Source: Chaenocephalus aceratus (taxonomy: Eukaryota > Chordata > Actinopteri > Perciformes > Channichthyidae). From it: a stretch of 64,000 bases of DNA. Each line of letters begins with the position of its first letter. Position 1 is the stretch's first letter. Made by a program: the position numbers and the translations under genes. Shown piece after piece: positions 52,869 through 63,833 of this stretch. The stretch spans positions 21,445,236 through 21,509,235 of the forward strand of contig CM043801.1 of the NCBI GenBank assembly GCA_023974075.1, written 5' to 3'. The notes below the pieces were generated by a model that was not told where the DNA came from, ran no database searches, and saw nothing but the letters and a program-made list of their open reading frames with translations.

Positions 52869-55800
52869 ATGGCTTCTGGAAGTGGCGCTCCCGCTAACAG
52901 TGTAAGTGAAGTATAATACTTTCACATCTTGTCGTTAGTCATGCAATAATCTCGAACTATACAATATTACTTTTGCTTAATTATGAAGCAATATTTGGAA
53001 CTTGTTTAGTAGGTTTAATTGTGATGTAGCTAATAAGCTTTCATTAGCTAGCGCTGTAAAGTCTGTCTAAAGTTTCTGTATGCTAAATTGGTTGTACTGC
53101 TATCAAGTAGTATCTTTACTGTTTGACAGGGTCTATCGCCTCAAGTCGAAGTATATTGCCGTTCATGATTAAGTATGTTTAAGCTATGAATGGTTGCTTT
53201 GTTACTATGTATGTATTATGTGTGGCATTTAATACTAGCATGTGCGAACAAGTAAGCTAAATAATGCTAATGGCCAACCTAGGATGAGTAGGATCATAAA
53301 GTCACTTGGCTAACGTTAGTTGGCCCGCAGAACACTAGTGGGCAAAATCAACGTTCTAATCACAGTAAATACTGTGGTAGCAAAGTAGCGGTGGGCACCA
53401 GATTGGAGATAATTATAGAGATAATCTTGTAGTAGCTTGTTTACCGACCATTTTCAAACAGTATTGCTGTTGGCGCTGCCCTTCTGTTGCCCACCAGTGT
53501 TCCACCACCAGTGAAGTCAGCTGTTTACTCCTATATAACCCAGCTGTTGACTGCTTTAATGACTATATGAGATGGCTAATGGTTTTAGCCATCTACAATC
53601 TAAGCCTTAGCTAGTGGGTGAATAAAATGGCCTTTTAAAAAAATGCAGAACTTGTCATTTATGGAGCAGCTAACAAACAATAATTTTCAGATCAATCTTT
53701 GTCATCTCTAATCTCTTAATTTATCCCCTAGAATCACTGAAGCGTGACATCTTTCAACGACTGCATGATCGACTAACACACATCCTGGAGAGGACACCTG
53801 TAGACATCGAAGGGTTAGAGTTTGCGTGTCGTCAGGATTGTGTTCTATTAAGTGCTCTGGGCGACATAGTTTATGTAGGAGAGAACATTCTGTCTGCACT
53901 TGCAGACCTTAATACTCTCATCTAGCAGGAGAGAGAGAATGAACAGACATTTGTAACCCTGGAGTTGCAAAGAGGTTCTGAACGTGGGCGTCCACGATTT
54001 ACATCGTCAGTAGAGACTCTGACAAATCTTATAGAACTAGGACTGTCATCACATTGCATTGCCAGACTTCTGGGTGTGTCTAGAGAAACACTATTTAGGC
54101 GGATGGCCGAAAATAATGTATCTATATCAGCTTCATATAGTGGCTGTAGTGACGATGAATTAGATTTATTGATCACAAACATTAAAAGCACCATGCCAGA
54201 TGTTGGCTACAGTATAGTCCGAGGTGCTCTACTTGCAAAGGGACACAGAGTGCAATGGGTCCGAGTGTATGCATCGTGTGGACAGTGTTGGTGTGCTCTC
54301 CAGGATGACCCGGATGGGATGTGTGGTGAGGAGAACATACACAGTTCCTTACCCTAAGTACATGGTGCACATTGACACCAATCGCAAGCTAATCAGGTGT
54401 GTTTGCATGCTATCTGTATGTGGAGTGTTCATTATATTATTTTTCATTTCTAGTTTTATATATCTTGTGTTTTTTTTAATAATATTTAAAAATGACCATT
54501 GACAAAACATGCTACAACTACGTAGCATGAACAAATTTGGTTTTGCTTTCATCCACTTAAATATTCTATGTGAGATCTATGCTTCTATGGATGTTTTGTA
54601 TTGTGTTTGGGAGTTACTTTTTTCTTTCTTATTTGTTTAAACTTAGATACAACTTTGTTATCTTTGGAGGAATAGATGGCTCTTCAAGAAAGGTAAGACT
54701 TTATACTGTCAAAAAGTAACAACTGCAAAATGAGACAAGACTGCTGTTTTTTTATTTGTTGTATTAGGCTTCAGATTATTTTCTGTACAAATAGGGGGTA
54801 GTAACCTACTCTTTTTCATTCGTGAGGGGAAGCAGGCTTTGTATACTGGAAATTAATTTATCAAAGTCGTAATTTCAATTTTTTTTGCTGACTGAATAGT
54901 GCCTATTCCACCCATCATATGTTAACTTTGTATTAATGTAAAGTATTCAGTCCTTTTTATTGAGCTTTGACTTGATTTCTCATGTCAAGAGGCTTCATGA
55001 TATAACATCAAATCATTCTGAGGTGTCTAGTTTTCTTACCGTTTCATGTCATTCGTCAGTTCATTTATGTTGCAATGAATACTAATTGATCAAGTTGATG
55101 TGTTATATTATATATGTACTTTATTATTTATTATGTACTTGAAGGTAGCAGACAACAACCGGTCTGACACCCACTTGGTCTTCTTTAATGAAGCTGTGAA
55201 CGAGCATGGGTATCCACTGAGGTATTCATATCATTCCAAATGTAATTTTTACTGTGATTGTGGACCTATCCATAGTATGTAGATGCTCCCCTCAAATAGC
55301 TGCACATTGTTTCTTAGTTAAAAGAGGCATATTTTGAACATATGTTTGAACCGACAAGATAAAACAATAGCCATCACATACCTTGCCAGGCCTCTAAAGT
55401 GCGCTCGGAAACATGTATTAGCTTTGCTGACACAACTATAATTGTTAAAGATGACAACACAATTGTGTACAGTAGGGGTTTAAAACTGTGGGCCTCTCCT
55501 CAATTTTTATGGCACTACATTATTGGGAGTATACTGTAGTGTCATATATTTTATATACCACATATATTTTAATTGTGTAATTTTCCTGAAGCATATAATT
55601 GATTTGTTTTTCAGAGTGAGAGGAGATCATGGAGGGGAAAATGTTAGAGTAGCAGAATTAATGTTCTCAGTTCGTGGAACTGACATTAACAGCTTTATTG
55701 CAGGGAAAAGCGTACACAACCAATGGTGAGTCAAACCTAATTTTGGAAGCTTTTGAGACTATTTATTCTTAACATCCCCTTTAACAAACTTTCAGAAGAA

Positions 55801-56848
55801 AATTCTAATGTTAAAAGGAATTTAAAGGCCAAGATCATGAACATTTTCAAGCAAAAATGTACTTTATGATGGTGCACTGACTCTTGTGTCATTCAATGGA
55901 TTATTGCCAAATTATAACAATATTACGTTTCAACTTTGAAAATTGAACAGTTTGTTCAAATCATCTGTAACTACAACTTATGACATTTTTTTTTTCAAAT
56001 ACAGAATTGAACGTCTCTGGCGTGATGTGTTCAAGTGTTACGGGTGTGTTTTACAACACCTTGCACTCTCTTGAGGAACAACACTGCTTGACATCAGCAG
56101 CATCCTGCACATATTCTGCTGCCACGCATCCAGGCCAACCTTGATGTCTTCACTGAGTCATGGGCCCACCATCCAATCAGGACAGAGCAAAACATGACTC
56201 CAAACCAGTTGTGGCAGGTGGGCCAAGCCCTGCATCCGGTGGCAGATCCTGATCCTGAGGTTAATTCCAAATGTGTTAAACAATCTTATCAGAATCTCTT
56301 GTTGATCCTCAATCAATAAAAAAACAAACATCCTTACATTTAGGTTCTTATTCTCTACACATAACTATAATCACACTACCCTTGCATTCAAAAAGCCTTT
56401 GCTTGGTGCAATCAAGACTAGGGTTCTTTTTCACCACATGTGTAAAGTCAAGTCTTTTCCATAATAACCTTCACATATTCCACAATCATTACTTGTAATT
56501 ATAGAAAATTGCATTAGCTTTTCTTTATCTTATTTTGTATTAATTTGTGATAATGACGGTGCTTGTTTAATGTATTAATGCATATGAAAGGTTATTCATA
56601 TATACATACACACAATTTGTCTTTGTCAGGGTATTCTCATACCAGAGATCCAGTGGGAAGAGAGTGGATTTTCAAATCAGCATCATCCTGGGGTCAATGT
56701 CCCTACACTGGAAAGTCCTCTCTCAGATCCTGAAATGATGATGCGACTGCAGGACACAATCGATCCACTACAAGAATCGGATTGTTTTGGAGTTGACATT
56801 TATCTCAAGACTGTCCAATACGTTGAGAACCTCATTGAAGCCAGATAA
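52869..56848 (+). pseudogene. IS3EU-like transposase (integrase catalytic core), seven-exon, decayed
   Basis: Exons: 52869-52901 (MASGSGAPANS, in the TIR), 53732-54396, 54647-54692, 55145-55221, 55615-55725, 56005-56259, 56630-56848 (TAA). Exon 2 carries an HTH-like region (GRPRFTSSVETLTNLIELG, IARLLGVSRETLFRRM) and VHIDTNRKLI, the first catalytic Asp. Exon 3: FVIFGGIDGSSRK. Exon 5: [15 protein letters not shown] with the second Asp; IERLWRDVF in exon 6 supplies the Glu 35 residues later. The C-terminus includes ESWAHHPIRTEQNMTPNQLW and ends VENLIEAR. Damage: in-frame TAG near 53922, a frameshift near 54262, a TGA replacing an expected Arg codon across the exon 5/6 splice, and a frameshift near 56110. 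Exon 1 and 2 phases do not match cleanly. Confidence 0.75.
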
Positions 56849-57499
56849 TGAGGATCAACATTTATTGTCCTTAATTGTACTTGCAACTTAAAATTTAAAT
56901 TGTTTAACTCAAACTGCAGTTGCTGGATTGGAATTGTAAAAGAGAAATGTAAGAGTTCACTTTTCAGTGAGGTGTTGGCGGTAATAGGAGACGCTAAACG
57001 AGTCCTTCAGATTTGTAGGTTGATAAACAAAAGGTTGTAATTAGCAAGCTGTCATGTGAGAAGACAGGATAATATCATGTGTACTGTTAAGGAAATGGCA
57101 GGTGCTGCATCAGGAGTACATGGTTATGATTTATACATTTCTAATGTAATAATTCTCCAAAAATCCCCTTTCAGTATAGAATACAATAATTGGTCAGTGT
57201 CCCTTTAAAATATAATAATTAGCTATCAACCTTTTTTAACCTCATCGTGAAAAGGAAAGCGGTGTTGTTTCAATCTGGGGAACAACACAATTTGTTTACC
57301 AAAGGCTACTTTAAATATTTAATTGTCAAATACAGTTTTTTTTAGCAACTGAATTGAGTTTGATTTACTATATGAATAATAAAGAACCATCATTGAATGT
57401 ACTGCTTGTGTTCAAGGGAGTGGCAAGTGTAACAATGATAATAGCTAAAAATAATTCTACCAAAACTCTTTTTATTAAAGAAAAAAAGCTGCAGGTGTA

Positions 57500-57537
57500 A
57501 AAACTGTTGAGCTATATATATAGATATATATATATCT
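57500..57537. repeat. (TA)n-rich microsatellite
   Basis: A TATATA/GATATA tract immediately inside the right TIR of the IS3EU-like element. Confidence 0.85.
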
Positions 57538-58035
57538 CGGGAGCGCCACTTCCAGAAGCCATGTTGTTGGAGATGAACTCTGAACTTTCACACCCCCAGA
57601 CTCCGCAAACCGCGTAGATGTTACACTACGTTGGAAACGCATTAGGCACACCCTCGTGGGGGCACACGCATGTGATTGGCTTAAAATTAAGCAGACATCT
57701 GATTGGCCGAAGACACTCGCCTCTTAAAAAAGGTGTGTGTGTGAATCTAGCTGTGTCAGGGGAGTCTCAAAAATCCACACACAAATGCAGAGAGATTCAC
57801 ACAGAAAGCGTTTTTTATATAAATGTAACAACACTCAAATGTGTTTTTAATGTAACTATTTGTGTGTGGATCAGAAATGTTTGTGAAAATGTTTTACATT
57901 TATAAAATGATAAGTTTGTGTGTGTGCATTGAAAAATATGTGTGTAGACGGAGACATTTATATATAAATCCGGAATTACATTTGTGTATCCTTTTGTGTT
58001 CCTTTATTTATTTTTGAGACTGAACTGACCCCATA
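57538..58035. repeat. Right TIR of the IS3EU-like element
   Basis: 498 bp, inverse of the left TIR. It includes a minus-strand copy of the transposase start exon (ATG at 57560-57562), with only the splice donor side missing where the match ends. Confidence 0.9.
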
Positions 58036-58149
58036 ATTCTGTCATTCATAGTTGAAGTGTACCTAGGATGAAAATTACAGGCCTCTCTTCTTTTTAAGTG
58101 GGAGAACTTGCACAATTGGTGGCTGACTAAATACTTGTTTGCCCCACTG

Positions 58150-60011
58150 TATACACCCGTGACCTTACCACCTTTTGTTGTCAAAATACATTTTCAAAAC
58201 TTGGTGTTTTAAGATATTCTAAACAAGTTTCCCTATCAGGCATGTGAAAAACAAACCAGCCACATGTGCACAAAGAACACCCATCTTGAATACTCTGAGC
58301 AGTCTAAGAGGCGTGCTGTCAACCTAATGTCACCGAATGAGATTACAGTACTGGTTCCACCTGGTCGTGGGCACCTGTGACAGGTGCTGGCCAGTCGTGA
58401 CAGCTAGCCACACATCTGGAGTGCGGATGTAACATAGATATGCTGGGACTGTCAGGTTAAGAGGTATCACGGGTGAGAGGAGTGTGTTCCTGTGACAGCC
58501 AGGTCTGAAAAGATGAAGGATAAACATGTGGTGGCTCGGGTAATGTGTGTACTTACTTGTGTCTGTTATGTTCCCCTGGTGCCAATAATTTGTGAGTATG
58601 TGTGTGTAGACAGTGATACACATAGCTATGAAACACCTGTCATGTCCTTACAGTGCCTCGAGCTATCCATCCACCAATGTGCCAGATACCCTTATGTAGA
58701 CTGTCAAATATACCTGTCGGAGTAAAATGAAAGTCATCTCTTACATGCAGCCATGTCCCAGATAAACATGCTATAATTGAGAAGCAGAGTCTAGGGTTTT
58801 TGTCTTGTTTTTGCTCAGCGTTTGTACTTCGCAGAAGCTATTTAGCCACTCCAAATAAACTTTCTGCTTCATCTGGAAGACAAATATGTAGATCTCCCTT
58901 TCCCTGTCTTCCTTTCTCTCCCGTTCCCTCTTTTCCTTTTCTCCTCCAACTTCAGTTATCCATTTCCAAACAATGCTCTCTCAAATGGACTTGAGCACGT
59001 TTACTTAGGCTGGGGAGAGTGCTCCATCAACATCCTTTTAATGAAATCCTGAGAGCAACAATCTGCCCTGGATGTCTGCCCAAATAGAATGCGAAAGAGA
59101 GTGAGAGGGATGGAAAGAAGCCGGGAAAGGGAGAGTGATCTGGAGATCGGGAAGAAATAGAACAAGACAAAAAAAGAGAAGAGGGTGGGGCGGGGTTGGT
59201 GAGAGAGCTGCTGGTTTCTCAGACACCCATGGGAATGTCTGGTAGAGAGAAGGACGCAGGTCTTTCATCGTATACACAATGGAGTCATGCAATACTCGAG
59301 GAAAGCATTTGTCAAAACTACATTTTGAGTTTGAAAGATCCCAAACAGTCTCACAGTGAGCCTTTTTTTTTAGATTTGACTAACAAACACACTCAGAAAA
59401 CGCTTTATAGAGTGTGGGAAAATAACTGAAGAAAATGAAAAACATACCACGCACCCAGAACACCCATAATTGCTCTCCTTCTGAAAATAATGAAATTCTG
59501 ATCAAGATTAAAATACATATGCGTCATATCGCCCAGGAACCTTCTGTCTGTAGCATTATGATCCTGTTCCAAAAATAATTGCTGCGAAGAACTGAAATTC
59601 AGTCAGGTTACAGTATAAATTACAGAACAATACGGCAAGAGAGAAACAGATATTCTTCTGTAATATTAATAACTGTCATGTATACTTCATTATTTAGAGA
59701 GTGAGCTTATAACCAAAAATAAGGTTATTATGTAATTCACCAGTGCACTACTCTACTTCTGAATAATTTTATAATATATACAGTGACAATGCTTAGTATT
59801 TTATTAGGGTATAATACTCAATTTCAGCAGAGGAAAGCTGAGAAATATGCATCTAGAGTGAATTCAAGGATTTTTTTTTTTTTTTTTTTTTTAAATGAGA
59901 GAATTTGGAATCGTGCACATACTCTAGAATTGGCACTGTGCATTCCCCAGCATCGTTAATGTCCTTATCAAACTGCAGCAACCCTTGAATAAGCATTGTG
60001 TTTTCATTACT
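58150..60011 (-). other. ephb1 intron sequence, nothing recognised
   Basis: No exon or transposon ends. A T homopolymer of about 24 bases lies near 59869-59892. Confidence 0.5.
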
Positions 60012-60460
60012 TATGAGACCAGTGGCGAGCCGTCAGGGCCCTCTCGGCAAAATATTGTATTAGTTATATTTTTCACTAGTTTTACCAAAATAACTTGATT
60101 TAATTGTATTTAAAATAACATTTCCAAAGAAATCTGCCTATTCAGTTTCTGTTGGAATGTGAAGGGTTAAATGAAAAAAGCTCCTTTGGCCGTCTCTGCG
60201 AGTTACTGTGAAGATAAGAGGTGATTGGTGGTCCAGCTATAAATGCACAGAGGGCCAGCTAGGGTATATGGCTCTGGGGTAACTCAACGAGAGAGTAATG
60301 TCAAATGACAGTACAATTGACCAATCATATCTTCCCTCTAAATGGGTGGGCTTTATTATCGCGGACTTTATGACAAGTTCCGCCTGCTGTGAACTTGTTT
60401 ATGCATGTGTTATAACGGGTCAAGCAAGGCGGAAGTAGCTAAAGTAGCATAAGTTCGTTC

Positions 60461-60688
60461 ATGATGGCTCACGTCAGTGATAGTGATGACATTGTTTCGA
60501 ACATTCTAACCGAGTCATTTTCAAGATTGAGTTACAATGATGAATTAGAGTGGCAAAGGATCAGCTGCATGACCCCGCCATCAAGTGCTTCATCCAAAAG
60601 GACAGGAGGATGGACTTTGTGTTTAAGTGATTTGATCATCAATGTGAGGCCTAAGTCATTTTCAATGTGGGCCACCGTGCCAACTTAA
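60461..60688 (+). pseudogene. Possible hAT transposase N-terminal remnant
   Basis: A 75-residue frame reads MMAHVSDSDDIVSNILTES followed by FSRLSYNDELEW. The I-L-x-x-x-F-x-R-L-S pattern resembles the start of some vertebrate hAT-related proteins with TTF-type zinc fingers. No zinc finger or catalytic part follows. Weak call. Confidence 0.3.
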
Positions 60689-60737
60689 TTCATTTGTAAT
60701 TGTTACCTGGCTGTGGGTGCCTTGTCATGATAGGTGT

Positions 60738-61140
60738 TAATATAAATCCGAATAATGGTCGAAGTCTTGACTGATGATATGAATTTATTGAAATCTCCAA
60801 TATCAACAGTCAAGTCTTCGACCCTTATTCGGAGGGGAAATGCTACAGTAAGAGCTTGTTCCTCTTCGGGGGGTGCTAACACTTAAACACAAACTTTATC
60901 CTTTACTTTCTCCGTCTTTATATGTAGATATGACTTTTCTCCGTTAATCTCCGCTCCTTTTCTCCGTCACATTGTTTCCATAGCAACAATAACTTCCTGT
61001 CAACAGCGTAAACTCGCCTTCAAAATAAAAGCATGTCCATACAAAATTACACTTAAGACATATATACAACTGCAACGAAAGTAACAAACACAATGCAATA
61101 TCCTTTTCAATTTCAAAGAACACAAATTGGGTTATTTACA
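60738..61140 (-). mobile_element. Probable solo LTR, minus orientation
   Basis: A 403-bp unit is flanked by exact GGTGT (60733-60737, 61141-61145), a 5-bp duplication. Read on the minus strand it starts TGTAAATAACCC and contains a TTTCAATAAATTC polyadenylation-like signal near its end; the expected terminal CA reads TA. Nothing is encoded. Confidence 0.6.
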
Positions 61141-61173
61141 GGTGTTGTTTTGTGTGGTAGAGGGTCGCTCATT

Positions 61174-62699
61174 TGCCCCTTTCACACCAACGCGTTTTAA
61201 GCTCCGGCTCGGAGCTGGAGCCTGAAAAGTACCGGTTTTTCCTGTTCACACCGCAGAGGCGCCGCCTCTTAGCTCCGGAATCCGGTTCACTTCCAGCTCC
61301 AAAAAACTTGTCGGTCTAGAGCAGGGGTGGGGAACCTTTTTCCTCTCAAGGGCCATTTCAATTTTTACAATATCCTCCGAGGGCCATATACAAGTTATTG
61401 ACCTCTGCTTAAAAATACTAAAATCACAGATTCTTTCATGCTGTGCAAAGAAAAAACAACCTCTTAATCCAGATATTTTACCATGACTCGCGCACGCATG
61501 CACACGGTTGTGGCATGACCACCAAAACAGAAAGATATGGACACAAGATGTGTGCAAAAGTATTTAGTTTCCTATCCATGTGGACATGATTTAAGTGTGG
61601 GGGGGGGGGGGGGCATGCTCCCCCGGGAAGATTTTGTTTTAAATGTTGAAGTTAAAAGCATCAATCTGGTGCATTTTGAGAGCAACATTAAGAGTTATAT
61701 GGATACATCTCTCAACATCCATATGAAACAGAACTGTAAACAGATTTCTTTTTCTTTATGGATATTTTACAAATCACTCCCCTTTCAAACTGTGTTCTTG
61801 TTTATTAATAACAACTTTTTTTACTGTCATATAGTATTTTATACCTGTTTACTTTATTCTCTTATTTTTTTATAACTATAATGATCATATAAAGATGTGC
61901 CTTTACCTCACTGGTTGTAGAAAAAGCTTCTTAAATTTGTTAGCATAGCTAGCTAACCAGATGCTAATAACAACACAGTTATTGACTGTATGACAGGTGA
62001 ACAGATCGCCACTGGGCTTTCAACTAAAGACACAGGCACACAAAAACTGCAGCATCTGCAACTGCAATTTCTGGAAGTGCCGGAGTGACGTTCTGGTGCT
62101 CTCAGTCAGAACTGCACCCCTGTCAGACGAGACATATACCCATGCATATACCACGTGATGACACGTTAGGCTCTTGTTGTGTTCAAGGACCCTGACCTTG
62201 GCTAGGAAAAACAGGCACTCGCTTGTTTAATCTTTTTGCGGTCTAGATTTCTCCAATTTTTTTCTTTTTTGCTTGTGTTTATAAATTACCTCGAGGGCCG
62301 TACCAAATTGTCTCGCGGGCCGTATACGGCCCGGGGGCCGGAGGTTCCCCACCCCTGGTCTAGAGGCAAGAGCTTCGGAGCTAAGAGGCGACGTCGCTTA
62401 CGTCTCTCTTACGTCGAGGCGGCGGCAGGGGCATGGGCGGGATCAACCACCTGAACAACAACAAAATGCCTGCATTTTATCCAGTTTGTACACAACGATG
62501 GAAAACCTTTCGATGTGAGGGATTTCCGCACGGTTTGGATTTTATGAAGCGGGCACGTAAACGGTGACGTCATGACGCAGCAGCGGCAGCTCTGGGCGGT
62601 GTGAACAGAGTAGTGGGAGCAGAAAAGGGAAACCGGAGCTGAACCAGTAAAGCTCCTGCTCGGAGCTAGAAAGGGAAAAGTGCTGGTGTGAAAGCCGCA
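61174..62699. mobile_element. MITE with GCTTTCACACCA ends, split by a hAT insertion
   Basis: Termini TGCCCCTTTCACACCA and TGGTGTGAAAGCCGCA are imperfect inverted repeats, flanked by ATT on both sides. GAGCT/AGCTC-rich subterminal sequence matches inversely at both ends. A 3-bp duplication suggests a PIF/Harbinger-type element, but this is uncertain. Without the inner hAT it is about 0.5 kb. Confidence 0.65.
61322..62357. mobile_element. hAT element, 1.04 kb, ends CAGGGGTGGGGAACC
   Basis: Termini CAGGGGTGGGGAACC and GGTTCCCCACCCCTG are perfect inverted repeats, with an exact 8-bp duplication GTCTAGAG (61314-61321, 62358-62365). Subterminal GGGCCAT and GGGCCGTA motifs are typical of Charlie-like hATs. 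Internally deleted; no transposase is recognisable. A run of about 15 G lies near 61599-61613. Confidence 0.95.
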
Positions 62700-62851
62700 A
62701 TTGATGCGTTTTGCACCCTGGGCCGTTGTTTTGATATTCCACTGAAGTATGCGCTGTGACGTAATAACTATTTTTTCTTTTCTTTTTTTGGAGGGAAGGG
62801 AGGGGTCAGAGGGCCTAGGTATAAAAGTCACGGCTCGCCACTGTATGAGAC

Positions 62852-63407
62852 TCATATTGTTTCTCATGTTTTAAAGCAACTGAAAGTATATAGGAATGCC
62901 CCTTTAATGAGAACAATATACAAAAAACAACGGTCATGCCAGGGCTTTATTTTGAAAATGATAAAAAGCTTCGTATTTGGAAGTTAATGCTTTGATTTAC
63001 AAACCAATTAAATGTCCCTTTGGTGAGACTCCAGTCTGAATTATAGTGTTAATATGGATACACAAGCTCACCAACAGAGAAGCTATCTCTTTTACTGAAT
63101 TAGTTCATTGTGAGTCCTGCTCAGATGCAAATGCGGTCCAACAGCCACAGATGGCAAATCAATGCCAACCTTATACTGACTCGCAAACACGACAGAAGGT
63201 ATAAATCAAGGTGCGGTGCTTTGGATGGTTGCACCCTCTTTGATGCAGGGACCAGGTATGGATCGTGTTACTTTCAGAACCAATACCTCCTCCGTTTTCA
63301 TATTCATTTCCATTCCTGGAGAATTTATGCTGCTACGTTTACCCGAAGCCTGAGCAAATTAAACTATCCAATCTGAATAAAATTAGCCTGGAAACATCCT
63401 TATTAGT
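62852..63407 (-). other. ephb1 intron sequence
   Basis: Nothing recognised. Confidence 0.45.
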
Positions 63408-63495
63408 TTTTTTTTTTTTTTTTAATTTATCCTTTATTTATCCAGGAATGTCCCATTGAGATACAAGATCTCTTCTTCCAGGGAGTCCTGAAGGT
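63408..63495 (-). repeat. LINE 3'-end fragment, minus orientation
   Basis: A T-run followed by CCTTTATTTATCCAGGAATG, TCCCATTGAGATACAAGATC and CTTCCAGGGAGTCC is the inverse of a frequent teleost LINE 3' end (ending CTGGATAAATAAAGG and poly-A). Confidence 0.55.
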
Positions 63496-63833
63496 AGTTT
63501 CAACAACCAAGAGATGAACCAAACCAAGCTAGCATGTTTAGGATTTCGCTTCAATTATGAATGAGTGTGACTGTGGTTCTATTCTCAGCAGCAGCGATTC
63601 TAGCTTGGCAGGACACTTGGGTGCAAAGCCAGATGGGGATCATACTTGACTACTTCATTGTGACTCATACTTATGGGGGGTGGGGAAGTGTAGGATCTGT
63701 GCAGGGAAGCGTTAAACTCTACCTGCTCTCCCAGTGAAGCTGGAAGATGACATAAAGTATCTAGCTTGTTTACGCGCTCCAAAAGCAAAATAAGGGAACT
63801 GGAAACAGAAGGGTATTGTGGGAAAGGCCAAGA

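Larger units (their letters stand above)
49553..58035 (+). mobile_element. IS3EU-like DNA transposon with ~500-bp TIRs and an rve-type transposase
   Basis: Termini TATGGGGTCAGTT and AACTGACCCCATA are inverted and flanked by ATTCCG (49547-49552) and ATTCTG (58036-58041), a 6-bp duplication with one mismatch inside Tc1 sequence. Left TIR is 49553-49988 plus 52801-52893 (split by later insertions); right TIR is 57538-58035. Between them is a decayed seven-exon gene with a D,D,E integrase-type core. Without the 2.8 kb insertion the element is about 5.7 kb. TAT...ATA ends, 6-bp duplication and an IS3/rve-like transposase fit the Repbase IS3EU superfamily as I remember it; the label is inference. 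Confidence 0.75.
46266..58149 (-). mobile_element. Tc1/mariner element, now spread over 11.9 kb by insertions
   Basis: Termini CAGTGGGGCAAAAAAGTATT (46266) and inverse AATACTTGTTTGCCCCACTG (ending 58149) are flanked by TA. Long inverted ends continue through CAGCCACCAATTGTGCAAG. Tc1 sequence is found at 46266-46619, 47583-47631, 48473-49546 and 58042-58149; the rest is a hAT MITE, a solo LTR and the IS3EU-like element, each bounded by its own target duplication. Removing them gives a normal-sized (~1.6 kb) Tc1. Confidence 0.93.
60020..62843 (+). mobile_element. hAT element (2.8 kb) containing nested insertions
   Basis: Termini CAGTGGCGAGCCGTCAGG and GTCACGGCTCGCCACTG are inverted, and an exact 8-bp duplication TATGAGAC flanks both sides (60012-60019, 62844-62851). 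It holds a solo LTR (60738) and a MITE (61174) that itself contains another hAT (61322). Little hAT coding sequence remains. Confidence 0.92.

Noticed and set aside
53965..54357. A stand-alone HTH protein gene
   Set aside because: It is one exon of the rve-type transposase; the frame ends at a frameshift and downstream motifs continue in another frame.
58497..58520. CAGCCAGGTCT near 58497 as the ephb1 catalytic-loop exon (inverse of a DLAA codon run)
   Set aside because: The reverse complement does not read HRDLAARN and no flanking kinase sequence exists.
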